Assembly (NCBI RefSeq): GCF_026344005.1
Contig: NZ_JAPKNH010000001.1
Location: forward strand, 682,001-746,000
Length of the DNA stretch: 64,000 nt
Direction: 5' to 3'
DNA from: Kaistia terrae
Lineage (GTDB): Bacteria; Pseudomonadota; Alphaproteobacteria; Rhizobiales; Kaistiaceae
The position numbers were made by a program, and so were the translations under genes. Below the pieces are notes generated by a model. The model was not told where the DNA came from. It saw only the letters and a program-made list of their open reading frames with translations, and ran no database searches. Below, one piece after another: positions 28,603-37,705 of this stretch (positions are counted from its first letter, which is position 1; every line of letters starts with the position of its first letter).

Positions 28603-29462
28603 AATCCCTGGATCCCGTGGGCTCACCCGCGAATGACGGCAAACCGCGACGAAGCGATCTGGTGCTTCGGCTCTGGTCGGCCGCGGTTCTTGTTCCCGTC
28701 GCCCTTCTCATCACCTGGTGGGGCGGCCTGCCGTCCTTCCTGCTGGTGGCACTTGTTTCGGCCATCGTATTCGCCGAATGGGCCAACATCGTCGGTCGTT
28801 CGCCGCGCCTTCTTCCCACCACGCCGGATGTCTCGATAGGCGTGGCCTTTGTCGCGCTCTCGGCCATCGTCGCCGGCCTGCAGGGGATTGGCGCCGGTCT
28901 CGCCGTGCTGGTCGCTGGTCTTGTCGGCGTCGCGCTGATCTCGCGCTCGGCCTGGCTCGCCGCCGGCGTTGTCTATGCCGGCCTGCTCGGTGTCTGTCTT
29001 GCATCGCTCCGCAGCGACAGCGCTTCCGGCCTGTGCGCCGTGGTCGTGATTCTCGTGCTGGTCTGGGGCACCGACAGCTTCGCCTATTTCGCCGGTCGCA
29101 CGCTCGGTGGCCCCAAGCTCTGGCCCCGCGTTTCACCGAAGAAGACCTGGTCGGGTTCGATTGGCGGCCTGATTGGCGGCGTCATCATCGCCTCGATCAC
29201 GGCGGCGCTTTTCGGCGTCCGCGTCGGGCCGCTGCTGGTTTTCTGCCTGGTGCTGCTATCCATCGCCTCGCAGGCAGGCGACCTGTTTGAATCCGCCATC
29301 AAGCGCCACTTCGACAAGAAGGATTCCGGCTGCATCATCCCCGGACATGGCGGCATGATGGACCGGGTCGATGGCCTGATCTTCGCAGCGATTGGCGCCG
29401 CGCTGATCGGCTGGGCCAATGGCGGCGACCATCATCTCGGCCAGGGACTGCTTACATGGTGA
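28599..29462 (+). CDS. cdsA: Phosphatidate cytidylyltransferase (CDP-diglyceride synthase)
   Basis: This membrane enzyme makes CDP-diacylglycerol from phosphatidic acid and CTP, the branch point for phospholipids. It has 287 residues with multiple helices and the family signatures SPKKTWSGSIGGLIGG and SAIKRHFDKKDSGCIIPGHG followed by GMMDRVDGL. The start is TTG at 28599 inside the uppS stop (TTGA), with GGAGGAG five bases upstream. Its stop overlaps the dxr start by seven bases, so uppS-cdsA-dxr are tightly coupled. Confidence 0.95.
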   Translation: MKSLDPVGSPANDGKPRRSDLVLRLWSAAVLVPVALLITWWGGLPSFLLVALVSAIVFAEWANIVGRSPRLLPTTPDVSIGVAFVALSAIVAGLQGIGAGLAVLVAGLVGVALISRSAWLAAGVVYAGLLGVCLASLRSDSASGLCAVVVILVLVWGTDSFAYFAGRTLGGPKLWPRVSPKKTWSGSIGGLIGGVIIASITAALFGVRVGPLLVFCLVLLSIASQAGDLFESAIKRHFDKKDSGCIIPGHGGMMDRVDGLIFAAIGAALIGWANGGDHHLGQGLLTW

Positions 29463-30685
29463 GAAGCCCCGCTTTGCCGGAGGGGCGCACCCGCGCTGAA
29501 AAAGCCCGCCGTACCCTCTCGATCTTCGGAGCCACTGGCTCGATCGGCCGCAGCACGGCCGATGTCGTGCTCCAGCATCGCGACGCCTTCGACGTCGACG
29601 TGGTGACGGCGCAAAGCCGGGTCGAGGAACTGGCGCAGACGGCGATCCAGCTTGGCGCCAGGCTCGCGGTCATTGGCGACGCCACCCTCCATGAAACACT
29701 GCGCGCCCGACTGGCGGGAACCGGTATCGCCGTCGCCGCCGGGCAAAAGGCCATCGTCGAGGCGGCGTCGCATCCGGTCGATCTCGTCGTCGCCGCGATT
29801 GTCGGCGCGGCCGGGCTGGAGCCAACGCTGGCGGCGATCGAAGCCGGGGCGGATATCGCGCTCGCCAACAAGGAATGCATGGTTTGCGCCGGGGCGTTGT
29901 TCAATCGCCGGGCGGCCGCGGCCTCGGTTCGCGTCTTGCCGGTCGATTCCGAGCATGACGCGATCTTCCAGTCGCTGGAGGCCAACAACCTCCATGCCGT
30001 CGAGCGGATCACCATCACCGCTTCCGGCGGGCCGTTCCGCACCGCCACGCTCGACGAGATGCGCCGCGCCACGCCCGAACAGGCGTTGAAGCATCCGCGC
30101 TGGGCGATGGGGCCGAAGATCTCGATCGATTCGGCGACGATGATGAACAAGGGCCTCGAACTGATCGAGGCGCACCACCTGTTCGATATCGAATCCGCAC
30201 GGCTCGACGTGCTCGTGCATGCGCAGTCGATCGTGCATGGCTTTGTCACGTATGCCGATGGTTCGGTCATCGCGCAGCTCGGCGCTGCCGACATGCGCAT
30301 TCCCATTTCTCATTGCCTGAACTGGCCACGCCGGGTCCTGACGGCAACGCCGCGGCTCGATCTTGCTTCCGTTGGGACGCTAACCTTCGAAAAGCCGGAT
30401 TTGGAGCGCTTTCCAGCGCTCGTGATCGCACGGGCCGCGCTGGAAAATGGCGACTGGGCAACCAATATTCTGAATGCTGCCAATGAGGTCGCCGTGGCGG
30501 CGTTCCTCGAAGGCGCCATCGGTTTCCTGGAAATCGCGGCGACGGTCGAGGCGGTACTGGATCGGGCGACCGCCACGGTCGGCGGGACGGTGTTCGACAC
30601 GGTTGAAACCGTCCTGGCGCTGGATGGCGAAGGGCGGCGACTGGCCGCCGAGCAAATTGAATTCCGAGGACGGCGCGCCCTCTGA
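29456..30685 (+). CDS. dxr: 1-deoxy-D-xylulose-5-phosphate reductoisomerase
   Basis: This NADPH enzyme forms 2-C-methyl-D-erythritol 4-phosphate, the first committed MEP-pathway step for isoprenoids, which feed UppS encoded just upstream. The 409-residue protein has the NADPH fold motif IFGATGSIGRST, LANKECMVCAG, the metal site PVDSEHDAIFQ, SGGPFR, and substrate motifs HPRWAMGPKISIDSATMMNK and VLVHAQSIVHGF. The ATG at 29456 overlaps the end of cdsA. All catalytic motifs look intact. Confidence 0.97.
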   Translation: MVRSPALPEGRTRAEKARRTLSIFGATGSIGRSTADVVLQHRDAFDVDVVTAQSRVEELAQTAIQLGARLAVIGDATLHETLRARLAGTGIAVAAGQKAIVEAASHPVDLVVAAIVGAAGLEPTLAAIEAGADIALANKECMVCAGALFNRRAAAASVRVLPVDSEHDAIFQSLEANNLHAVERITITASGGPFRTATLDEMRRATPEQALKHPRWAMGPKISIDSATMMNKGLELIEAHHLFDIESARLDVLVHAQSIVHGFVTYADGSVIAQLGAADMRIPISHCLNWPRRVLTATPRLDLASVGTLTFEKPDLERFPALVIARAALENGDWATNILNAANEVAVAAFLEGAIGFLEIAATVEAVLDRATATVGGTVFDTVETVLALDGEGRRLAAEQIEFRGRRAL

Positions 30686-30722
30686 TGGCGCTGCACGCGA
30701 AAGCGGAAAGGTAATGTGAGGA

Positions 30723-31868
30723 ATGGACTTTCTGGCTCCCTTGGGACAATTCGGATCGAGTACGCTCGGCTACCTGATACCGTTCCTCTTCGTTCTGACC
30801 ATCGTCGTGTTCTTCCACGAGCTGGGCCATTTCCTCGTCGCCCGCTGGTGCGGTGTGCGGGTCAAGGCGTTCTCCATCGGCTTCGGTCCCGAACTGATCG
30901 GCTTCAACGACAAGCGCGGCACGCGCTGGAAGATCTCGGCCATTCCGCTTGGCGGCTACGTCAAGTTCCTCGGCGACGAGGACGCGGCCAGCACGCCGAG
31001 CCGCAACGCCATTGACGCCATGCCGGAGGAGGACCGCAAGGACACCTTCTTCGCCAAGAACGTCTGGCAGCGGGCGGCCATCGTCGCCGCCGGGCCGATT
31101 GCCAATTTCATCCTCGCCATCGTCATCTTCGCCGGCATCTTCACGCTGTATGGCCGTGAAGTAACGAGCGCCCGCGTCGACCAGGTGGTTTCCGGCGGCG
31201 CCGCGGAAGCGGCCGGCTTCCAGGTCGGCGATCTCGTGCTGTCGATCGACGGCAGCGAGATTTCCTCCTTCAACGACCTGCAGCGGATCGTCAGCGCCAG
31301 CGCCGACCGTCCGCTTTCGATTCGCGTCGAGCGGGCCGGCGGCGAGCTGACACTCGAAGCGACGCCGCAGCGGCGCGAGATCACCGACCGATTCGGCAAT
31401 GTCCACAAGATCGGCCAGCTCGGTCTTTCGCGCAGCGCCAGCAGCGCCGATGTGAAGCTGGAGCGATTCTCGCCGCCGCAGGCCGTCTGGGAGGGCGCGA
31501 AGGAGACGTGGTTCATCGTCACCCGGACCTTCGACTATATCGGCGGCATCTTTTCCGGCCGCGAGTCGACGGAAGAGCTTGGCGGACCGATTCGAGTGGC
31601 CCAGGTTTCGGGGCAGGTGGCCACGCTCGGCGTGGTTGCATTGATCAATCTGGCAGCAATCCTGTCGGTCTCGATTGGTCTGCTCAATCTTTTCCCGGTG
31701 CCCATGCTCGATGGCGGGCACCTGATGTTCTATCTCTTCGAGATCGTTCGCGGTCGTCCCTTGAGCGAAAGGGCGCAGGACATGGGCTTCCGCATCGGCC
31801 TCGCCGCCGTGCTCATGCTGATGATCTTCACAACGTGGAACGATATCATCCACTTGAGTTCGCTTTGA
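30723..31868 (+). CDS. rseP: Site-2 intramembrane metalloprotease RseP
   Basis: This zinc protease cleaves transmembrane segments, for example of anti-sigma factors in envelope stress signalling. The 381-residue protein has HExxH in FFHELGHFLVARWCGV near residue 30 and a PDZ domain around residues 125-200 (AAEAAGFQVGDLVLSIDG). The third metal ligand lies in the C-terminal NLFPVPMLDGGHLMFYLFE. One PDZ domain is evident where E. coli RseP has two, consistent with its shorter length. GAGG lies just before the ATG. The order dxr-rseP-bamA is conserved. Confidence 0.95.
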   Translation: MDFLAPLGQFGSSTLGYLIPFLFVLTIVVFFHELGHFLVARWCGVRVKAFSIGFGPELIGFNDKRGTRWKISAIPLGGYVKFLGDEDAASTPSRNAIDAMPEEDRKDTFFAKNVWQRAAIVAAGPIANFILAIVIFAGIFTLYGREVTSARVDQVVSGGAAEAAGFQVGDLVLSIDGSEISSFNDLQRIVSASADRPLSIRVERAGGELTLEATPQRREITDRFGNVHKIGQLGLSRSASSADVKLERFSPPQAVWEGAKETWFIVTRTFDYIGGIFSGRESTEELGGPIRVAQVSGQVATLGVVALINLAAILSVSIGLLNLFPVPMLDGGHLMFYLFEIVRGRPLSERAQDMGFRIGLAAVLMLMIFTTWNDIIHLSSL

Positions 31869-32038
31869 GTGAGCGTGGCCCGTTGGCAACGGACCGTTAA
31901 ATTCCGTTGTGTCACTATGGGGCTCGGCTTGCGAACGGTCTGGGCGCGTGCCACAAAGCTGCAGTCAATCAGTCCGGTACGAATCCCGTTTCGGGGCTCG
32001 GTCTGGGAAGTCAGAATAGAGCAGGGCGTTTGAACCCA

Positions 32039-34390
32039 ATGAATTCCTTCAAGACTTTCACGCGGGGAGCGGCCCGTGCCGCGGCCATCACAGTGGCCGT
32101 CCCGGTTCTCGCCGCGCAAATGTCCGTCATTGGGGCAACGCAAGCCCATGCTGACGTAGTGCGTAACATCGTCGTGCAGGGCAACTCGCGCGTCGATCCC
32201 GAGACCGTCCGCAACTACCTCACGATCGAACCGGGCCGGAACTTCGGCGCAGGCGAGATCAACGAATCCGTCAAGGCGCTCTACGGCACCGGATTGTTCT
32301 CCGACGTGAAGATCACGCGTCAGGGCAACAACCTGGTCGTCAGCGTCAAGGAAAACAACGTCGTCGGCACCGTGCGCTTCCAGGGCAACAAGAAGCTCAA
32401 GAAGGACATGCTGCAGCCGATCATCGAGACGAAATCTCGTGGGGTGTTGACCCAGGAGAAGCTCGATGGCGACGTTGAGCGCATCAAGGAAGCGTATCGC
32501 CGCAACGGCCGTTCCGAGGCTGGCGTCACGGTCCAGACGACGCCGCGCGACAATGGCCGTATCGACGTCACCTTCGTGATCAACGAAGGCACGCGTACCG
32601 GCATCGCTAGCATCGACTTCGTCGGCAACAAGCACTTCTCGCGGACCCGTCTTCGCGACGTGATGACGACCAAGCGGACGAACATCACCAGCTGGCTGTC
32701 CAAGCGCGACACGTTCGACGAAGCACGCTTTCAGTCGGACCAGGAACTCATCCGCCGTCTCTACATGCGTAACGGCTTCGCCGATTTCCGCATCGTTTCG
32801 GCCGAGGCGAACTTCGACGAGGCGGCCAACCGCTATCGTCTGGTGATCACCGTTGATGAAGGCGCGCGCTACCGTTTCGGCGCCATCAACGTCGATTCGT
32901 CGATCCCGGAAGTCGATGCCGCCAATCTCAAGGGCCTGGTTCGTACCCGTGAAGGTCGCGTCTTCAACTCGACCCTGATCGAGCGCACCACCGAGGACCT
33001 GAACACGGCTGTCGCCCGCCAGGGTTACTCCTTCGCGCAGATCCGTCCGCGTGGCGATCGCAATTACGAAAACCACACGATCGACGTCACCTATCTGATC
33101 GATGAAGGTCCGCGTCTGTATGTCGAGCGCATCAATGTGCAAGGCAACACCCGTACGCGTGACTATGTCATCCGTCGTGAATTCGACCTGTCCGAAGGCG
33201 ATGCATTCAATCGCGTCATCATCGACAAGGCCGAGCGTCGCCTGCGCAATCTCGGCTACTTCAAGACGGTTGCCGTCACGACCCAGCCGGGCAGCACGCC
33301 CGACAAGGTTGTCATCAACGTCCAGGTCGAAGACCAGTCGACCGGTTCGTTCCAGGTTGGCGGTGGCTACACCACCGATCAGGGCGGCGGCTTCATCGCT
33401 TCCGTCTCGATGACCGAGAAGAACTTCCTGGGCCGCGGTCAGTACCTCAAGGCTTCGGTCGGCGGCGGTGTCGACGATCGTACCGTGAACCTGTCGTTCA
33501 CCGAGCCGTACTTCCTCGGTCGTCGCATGTCGCTCGGCTTCGACGTGTTCTACAACCAGGCCAAGGATACGGATTTCCGTCCGTACAACATGGATAGCTG
33601 GGGTGGCACGGTCCGTTTGGGCCTGCCGATCACCGACGACTTCAACGTCCAGTTCAACTACAAGCTGGTGCAGCGCGACGTCACGTCGTACGGCAGCAAC
33701 TATCAGCAGGACATCAACAGCGGTCTGCTGGAGACGCTCTATCCGCTCGGTTCGGAGATCAACTCGTCGGTTGGCTACATGCTGACCTACTCGACGATCG
33801 ACAACCTGCAGGATCCCCGCGACGGCGTGTTCCTGCGCTTCGCGCAGGACTTCGCCGGTGTCGGCGGCGACGGCCAGTTCGTGCGCAGCATCATCGATGC
33901 GCGCATGTACAAGGAGCTGTGGCCGGATTCGGGTGTCGTCGGCTTCGTCAAGGGCGGCGCCGGTAACATCACCGGTTACGGAAGCGATGACGTCGCGGTC
34001 CTCGACAACTTCTTCCGCGGTGGCGAGACGATCCGTGGCTTCCAGTCGTTCGGTTACGGCGGTCGCGTACAGGGTGCCAACGACGACTACGCCATCGGCG
34101 GTCAGAACTACTGGAATGTGACGGCGGAAGCTCAGTTCCCGCTGCCGCTGTTCCCGGAAGAGTTCGGTCTGCGCGGCGCCGTGTTCGCCGATGCCGGTTC
34201 GCTCTGGGGTCACGACGATCTTCAGGGGCTCGACGTTCAGGACAGCTCGATGGTCCGCTCGTCCGTCGGCGCCTCGGTCATCTGGAACTCGCCGTTCGGT
34301 CTGCTGCGCGCAGACTTCGCGGAAGCGCTTACGAAGGCTGACTACGACAAGACCCAGGTGTTCCGCTTCAGCGCTGGCACCCAGTTCTAA
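32039..34390 (+). CDS. bamA: Outer membrane protein assembly factor BamA
   Basis: BamA is the core of the machine that inserts beta-barrel proteins into the outer membrane. The 783-residue precursor has a signal peptide of about 38 residues ending ATQAHA-D. POTRA repeats follow to about residue 410, beginning VRNIVVQGNSRVDPETVRNY. The C-terminal barrel carries the lid motif in GGETIRGFQSFGYGGR (near residue 665) and ends FRFSAGTQF with the terminal Phe signal for outer-membrane insertion. The ATG at 32039 is chosen from the signal peptide; the frame is open back to 31907. The 170 bases after rseP hold only a short hairpin (CCGTTG-G-CAACGG near 31880). Confidence 0.96.
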   Translation: MNSFKTFTRGAARAAAITVAVPVLAAQMSVIGATQAHADVVRNIVVQGNSRVDPETVRNYLTIEPGRNFGAGEINESVKALYGTGLFSDVKITRQGNNLVVSVKENNVVGTVRFQGNKKLKKDMLQPIIETKSRGVLTQEKLDGDVERIKEAYRRNGRSEAGVTVQTTPRDNGRIDVTFVINEGTRTGIASIDFVGNKHFSRTRLRDVMTTKRTNITSWLSKRDTFDEARFQSDQELIRRLYMRNGFADFRIVSAEANFDEAANRYRLVITVDEGARYRFGAINVDSSIPEVDAANLKGLVRTREGRVFNSTLIERTTEDLNTAVARQGYSFAQIRPRGDRNYENHTIDVTYLIDEGPRLYVERINVQGNTRTRDYVIRREFDLSEGDAFNRVIIDKAERRLRNLGYFKTVAVTTQPGSTPDKVVINVQVEDQSTGSFQVGGGYTTDQGGGFIASVSMTEKNFLGRGQYLKASVGGGVDDRTVNLSFTEPYFLGRRMSLGFDVFYNQAKDTDFRPYNMDSWGGTVRLGLPITDDFNVQFNYKLVQRDVTSYGSNYQQDINSGLLETLYPLGSEINSSVGYMLTYSTIDNLQDPRDGVFLRFAQDFAGVGGDGQFVRSIIDARMYKELWPDSGVVGFVKGGAGNITGYGSDDVAVLDNFFRGGETIRGFQSFGYGGRVQGANDDYAIGGQNYWNVTAEAQFPLPLFPEEFGLRGAVFADAGSLWGHDDLQGLDVQDSSMVRSSVGASVIWNSPFGLLRADFAEALTKADYDKTQVFRFSAGTQF

Positions 34391-34412
34391 TAGCCTTTAT
34401 AGACATCTGAGG

Positions 34413-34445
34413 GGCCGCCGGGTGAGCCGGCGGCCTTTCTATTTG
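34413..34445 (+). terminator. Rho-independent terminator after bamA
   Basis: GGCCGCCGG (34413-34421) pairs perfectly with CCGGCGGCC (34427-34435), loop GTGAG, followed by TTTCTATTT. It lies between bamA and lpxD, 15 bases before the lpxD ATG, so lpxD either has its own promoter within or before this stem or relies on read-through. Confidence 0.85.
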
Positions 34446-34459
34446 TGGACCTCCGCGGC

Positions 34460-35527
34460 ATGACAGATCCCGTCTTTTTCGCTCCGTCAGGCCCGATCTC
34501 GCTCGATGACATTGTTGCCCTTACGGGGGCCCGGATCGCGAATGGCGTCGACGGACGCCGGCTGGTCCTCGGTGTCGCGCCGCTCGATCAGGCGCGTTCG
34601 TCGGACCTGACCTTCATCGACAATCCGCGCTACACGCCGCTTCTGGCCGGCACCCAGGCCGCTGCCTGCTTCTGCTCGCCCAAGCAGAGCGCTTCCGTTC
34701 CGGCCGACGTCGCGGCGCTGGAAGTCGACAAGCCGCACGACGCTTACGTCGCGGTTCAGATCAAGCTTTACCCATCCGCGCTGCGGCCCGCCTTCGTCTA
34801 TGGCGAGGGCATTTCGCCGGCAGCCCATATCCACCCATCCGCCCGCATCGAAGCCGGCGCGACGGTCGAGCCCGGCGCCGTCATCGGCGCCGATGCCGAG
34901 ATCGGCTCCGGCACGCTGATCGGCCCCGGCGCCGTCATTGGCGCGAGCGTCCGCATCGGCCGCGATTGTTCGATCGCTGCATCAACGACGGTCACCAACG
35001 CCTTGATCGGAAACAGAGTTATCCTGCATCCGGGCGTGCGCATCGGCCAGGATGGCTTCGGCTACCAGATGAGCGCCAAGGGCCATATCAAGGTGCCGCA
35101 GATCGGCCGCGTCGTCATTCAGGACGATGTGGAAGTCGGCGCCAATACGACGATCGATCGCGGCGCCAACCGCGATACCGTGATCGGCGAGGGCACCAAG
35201 ATCGATAACCAGGTGCAGATCGGTCACAACGCGACCGTCGGACGGCATTGCATCATCATCTCGCAGGTCGCGCTCGCCGGCAGCGCCACGCTGGGCGACT
35301 TCGTCGTGCTGGGCGGCAAGTCGGGCGTGCTCGGCCATGTCACGGTCGGTTCCGGCGCGCAGGTCGCGGCGACGGCCAGCGTCAAGGATGATCTCGCGCC
35401 CGGTGGCCGCTATGGCGGTGCGCCCGCGCGCAATGTCCGTGATTGGTACCGCGAGGAGGTGGCGATTCGCCGCCTCGCACAGCGTGAAATCAAAGCCGGA
35501 CACAACAGGGACAACAAGGGGGAATAA
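34460..35527 (+). CDS. lpxD: UDP-3-O-(3-hydroxyacyl)glucosamine N-acyltransferase
   Basis: LpxD adds the second acyl chain in lipid A synthesis. The 355-residue protein has the N-terminal uridine-binding domain ([14 protein letters not shown]) and a long left-handed beta helix built of hexapeptide repeats (for example [20 protein letters not shown]). The catalytic His is in QIGHNATVG, and a C-terminal helix follows. The ATG at 34460 is preferred to an in-frame GTG at 34445 that falls within the terminator tail. It starts the lpxD-fabZ-lpxA-lpxI-lpxB cluster. Confidence 0.96.
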   Translation: MTDPVFFAPSGPISLDDIVALTGARIANGVDGRRLVLGVAPLDQARSSDLTFIDNPRYTPLLAGTQAAACFCSPKQSASVPADVAALEVDKPHDAYVAVQIKLYPSALRPAFVYGEGISPAAHIHPSARIEAGATVEPGAVIGADAEIGSGTLIGPGAVIGASVRIGRDCSIAASTTVTNALIGNRVILHPGVRIGQDGFGYQMSAKGHIKVPQIGRVVIQDDVEVGANTTIDRGANRDTVIGEGTKIDNQVQIGHNATVGRHCIIISQVALAGSATLGDFVVLGGKSGVLGHVTVGSGAQVAATASVKDDLAPGGRYGGAPARNVRDWYREEVAIRRLAQREIKAGHNRDNKGE

Positions 35528-35531
35528 GCCC

Positions 35532-35993
35532 ATGACCGAAGACGCCAAGGTTCTGGCCACGGCCGATATCCAGAAAATCCTGGAGCTGTTGCCGCATCGC
35601 TATCCGTTCCTCATGGTGGATCGCATCGTCGATATCGACCGCGACGAAAGCGCCAAGGGAATCAAGAACGTCTCCTTCAATGAGCCGCATTTTCAGGGTC
35701 ACTTCCCGGGGCATCCGGTTATGCCGGGTGTGTTGATCCTCGAGGGCATGGCGCAGACGGCCGGTGCAATCTGCATCGCCAATGCCGGCACGGACGGCCC
35801 GCCGAAGATTGTCTATCTGATGACGATCGACGCCGCGAAGTTCCGCAGGCCGGTGGTTCCCGGCGATGTGCTCGAATATCACGTCCGCAAGACGCGTTCG
35901 CGCGGCGCGGTCTGGAAGTTCGAGTGCGAGGGGATCGTCGCAGGCACCAAAGTCGCAGAAGCGCAGATCAGCGCCATGCTGATCGAGAAGTGA
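35532..35993 (+). CDS. fabZ: 3-hydroxyacyl-ACP dehydratase FabZ
   Basis: FabZ dehydrates 3-hydroxyacyl-ACP in fatty acid elongation and shares its substrate pool with LpxA and LpxD. The 153-residue hot-dog-fold protein has [12 protein letters not shown], the catalytic His in [14 protein letters not shown] and the catalytic Glu in LEGMAQ. The ATG at 35532 follows AAGGGGGAATAAGCCC; the open frame extending upstream overlaps lpxD and is unlike the family. Confidence 0.97.
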   Translation: MTEDAKVLATADIQKILELLPHRYPFLMVDRIVDIDRDESAKGIKNVSFNEPHFQGHFPGHPVMPGVLILEGMAQTAGAICIANAGTDGPPKIVYLMTIDAAKFRRPVVPGDVLEYHVRKTRSRGAVWKFECEGIVAGTKVAEAQISAMLIEK

Positions 35994-36003
35994 ACGGAGC
36001 TTC

Positions 36004-36822
36004 ATGAGCAACATTCATCCCACCGCCGTCATCGAGGACGGAGCGCGTCTTGGCGCCGATGTCCGCGTCGGCGCGTTTTCCCTCATCGGCCGTGACGTCG
36101 TTCTCGGCGACGGCGTGGTGGTCCATAACCACGTCTCGATCGCCGCCCATACGACGATCGGCGAGGGGACAACGGTTCACCCGTTCGCCTCGCTCGGCGG
36201 CAATCCCCAGTCCGTCCACTACAAGGGCGAAGTGGGACTGGTGACGATCGGCAAGAACTGCGTCATCCGCGAAAACGTCACGATCAGCATCGGCTCTGTC
36301 GGCGAGCGGCGCGAGACCAAAGTCGGTGATCGCTGCTTCCTGATGACCGGCGTGCACATCGCGCATGATTGCCAGCTCGGCAACGACGTCATCATGGCGA
36401 ACTGCGCGACGCTGGGCGGCCATGTCGAGATCGGCAACAACGTCTTCCTCGGCGGCCTGTGCGCGCTGCACCAGTTCGTGCGCGTCGGCGATCAGGCGAT
36501 CATCGGCGGCCTCTGCCCGATCTGGCACGATGTCATCCCGTTCGGTGCCGTTCGCGAAGGCGCGGAAGGCCTGGGCGGTCTCAACATCATCGGCCTGAAG
36601 CGTCGCGGTTTCGACCGTCCGGCGATCCAGCGCCTGCGCGCGGCCTATCGCGACCTGTTCTTCGGTCCCGGCCAGTTGGCCGAGCGCATCGAGACGGTTG
36701 CGGAGCGCTATGTCGACGACGCCAACGTCATGCATGTCATCAACTTCATCCACAATCGCGGCAAGCGCCGGCTGACGACGCCGCGCGCCGCTGCGACCGA
36801 ACACCACGATTCGGACGCGTGA
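36004..36822 (+). CDS. lpxA: Acyl-ACP--UDP-N-acetylglucosamine O-acyltransferase
   Basis: LpxA makes the first acyl transfer of lipid A synthesis. The 272-residue protein is a trimeric left-handed beta helix. It starts NIHPTAVIEDGARLGADVRV and has the catalytic His in HIAHDCQLGNDVIM, the substrate-contacting GGNPQSVHYKG and a C-terminal helical domain from about residue 195. GGAG lies five bases before the ATG. It is ten bases downstream of fabZ. Confidence 0.97.
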   Translation: MSNIHPTAVIEDGARLGADVRVGAFSLIGRDVVLGDGVVVHNHVSIAAHTTIGEGTTVHPFASLGGNPQSVHYKGEVGLVTIGKNCVIRENVTISIGSVGERRETKVGDRCFLMTGVHIAHDCQLGNDVIMANCATLGGHVEIGNNVFLGGLCALHQFVRVGDQAIIGGLCPIWHDVIPFGAVREGAEGLGGLNIIGLKRRGFDRPAIQRLRAAYRDLFFGPGQLAERIETVAERYVDDANVMHVINFIHNRGKRRLTTPRAAATEHHDSDA

Positions 36823-36832
36823 GAGGTTGGCC

Positions 36833-37705
36833 GTGACAGAAACGGCCCAGACAGCGCCGAGCGCGCCGGATCCCGGCACGCTCGGCATCATTTGCGGTGG
36901 CGGGGCGTTTCCCACCGTGGTCGCGGAAGCCGCGCTAAAAGCCGGTCGAAAGGTTTTCCTGCTGCCGATCCATGGCTACGCCGAAGCTGCCGCCGTCGCG
37001 CGCTATCCGCATGAATGGATCCATATCGGCGCCTTCGGCAGGCTTTCCTCGGTGCTCCGGCGCAATGGCTGCCGCCAGGTTGTCTTCGTCGGCACGGTGC
37101 TGCGACCCAGCATCACCAAGCTGCGCGTCGATTGGGGTTCGCTGAAGCTGATACCGCGCGTGCTCGGCATGTTCCGCGGCGGCGACGATCATCTCCTGAC
37201 CGCGGTCGGACGCATTTTCGAGGAAAACGGGTTCGAGCTGGTCGGTGCGCATGAAATCGCGCCGGAGCTTCTCGTGCCTGTCGGCGCGTTCGGCGCCCAT
37301 CAACCCAGCGCCAGCGATCTCGCCGATGCGCATTTCGGCTTTGAGGTCGTGCGTGCGCTCGGGCGATATGACATCGGCCAGGGCGTCGTCGTCGGCAGCC
37401 GTCATGTGCTGGCGGTCGAAGCGGCCGAAGGCACGGATCTCATGCTGGAGCGGTGTCGCGAACTGCGCGCGAATGGCCGTATCCGGCGGCATGGCAAGGC
37501 GGGTGTGCTGGTGAAGGCGCCGAAGCCCGGACAGGATCGCCGGCTGGATCTGCCGTCGATAGGCCCGCGCACCATCGAACTCGCGGCCGAGGCTGGCCTT
37601 GCCGGCGTGGCTGTCGAGGCGGGCGGCGTCATTGCCGCCGAAATCGAGGCCATCGTGCGGATCGCCGACGAAAAAGGCCTGTTCATCATCGGACTCGACT
37701 CATGA
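36833..37705 (+). CDS. lpxI: UDP-2,3-diacylglucosamine diphosphatase LpxI
   Basis: LpxI hydrolyses UDP-2,3-diacylglucosamine to lipid X, the step done by LpxH in enterics. The 290-residue protein has the DUF1009-type domains, with LGIICGGGAFPTVVAEAA at the N-terminus. VVGSRHVLAVEAAEGTDLML and LDLPSIGPRTIELAAEAGLA lie in the C-terminal catalytic half. The start is GTG at 36833 with GAGAGG six bases upstream; a TTG at 36827 in frame is less likely. The stop overlaps the lpxB ATG. Confidence 0.94.
   Translation: MTETAQTAPSAPDPGTLGIICGGGAFPTVVAEAALKAGRKVFLLPIHGYAEAAAVARYPHEWIHIGAFGRLSSVLRRNGCRQVVFVGTVLRPSITKLRVDWGSLKLIPRVLGMFRGGDDHLLTAVGRIFEENGFELVGAHEIAPELLVPVGAFGAHQPSASDLADAHFGFEVVRALGRYDIGQGVVVGSRHVLAVEAAEGTDLMLERCRELRANGRIRRHGKAGVLVKAPKPGQDRRLDLPSIGPRTIELAAEAGLAGVAVEAGGVIAAEIEAIVRIADEKGLFIIGLDS

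Noticed and set aside
31730-34213. An 827-codon open frame on the minus strand across bamA
   Set aside because: It is antisense to bamA with skewed composition (Asp/Val/Arg/Thr) and no domain; bamA has a signal peptide, RGF motif and terminal Phe.
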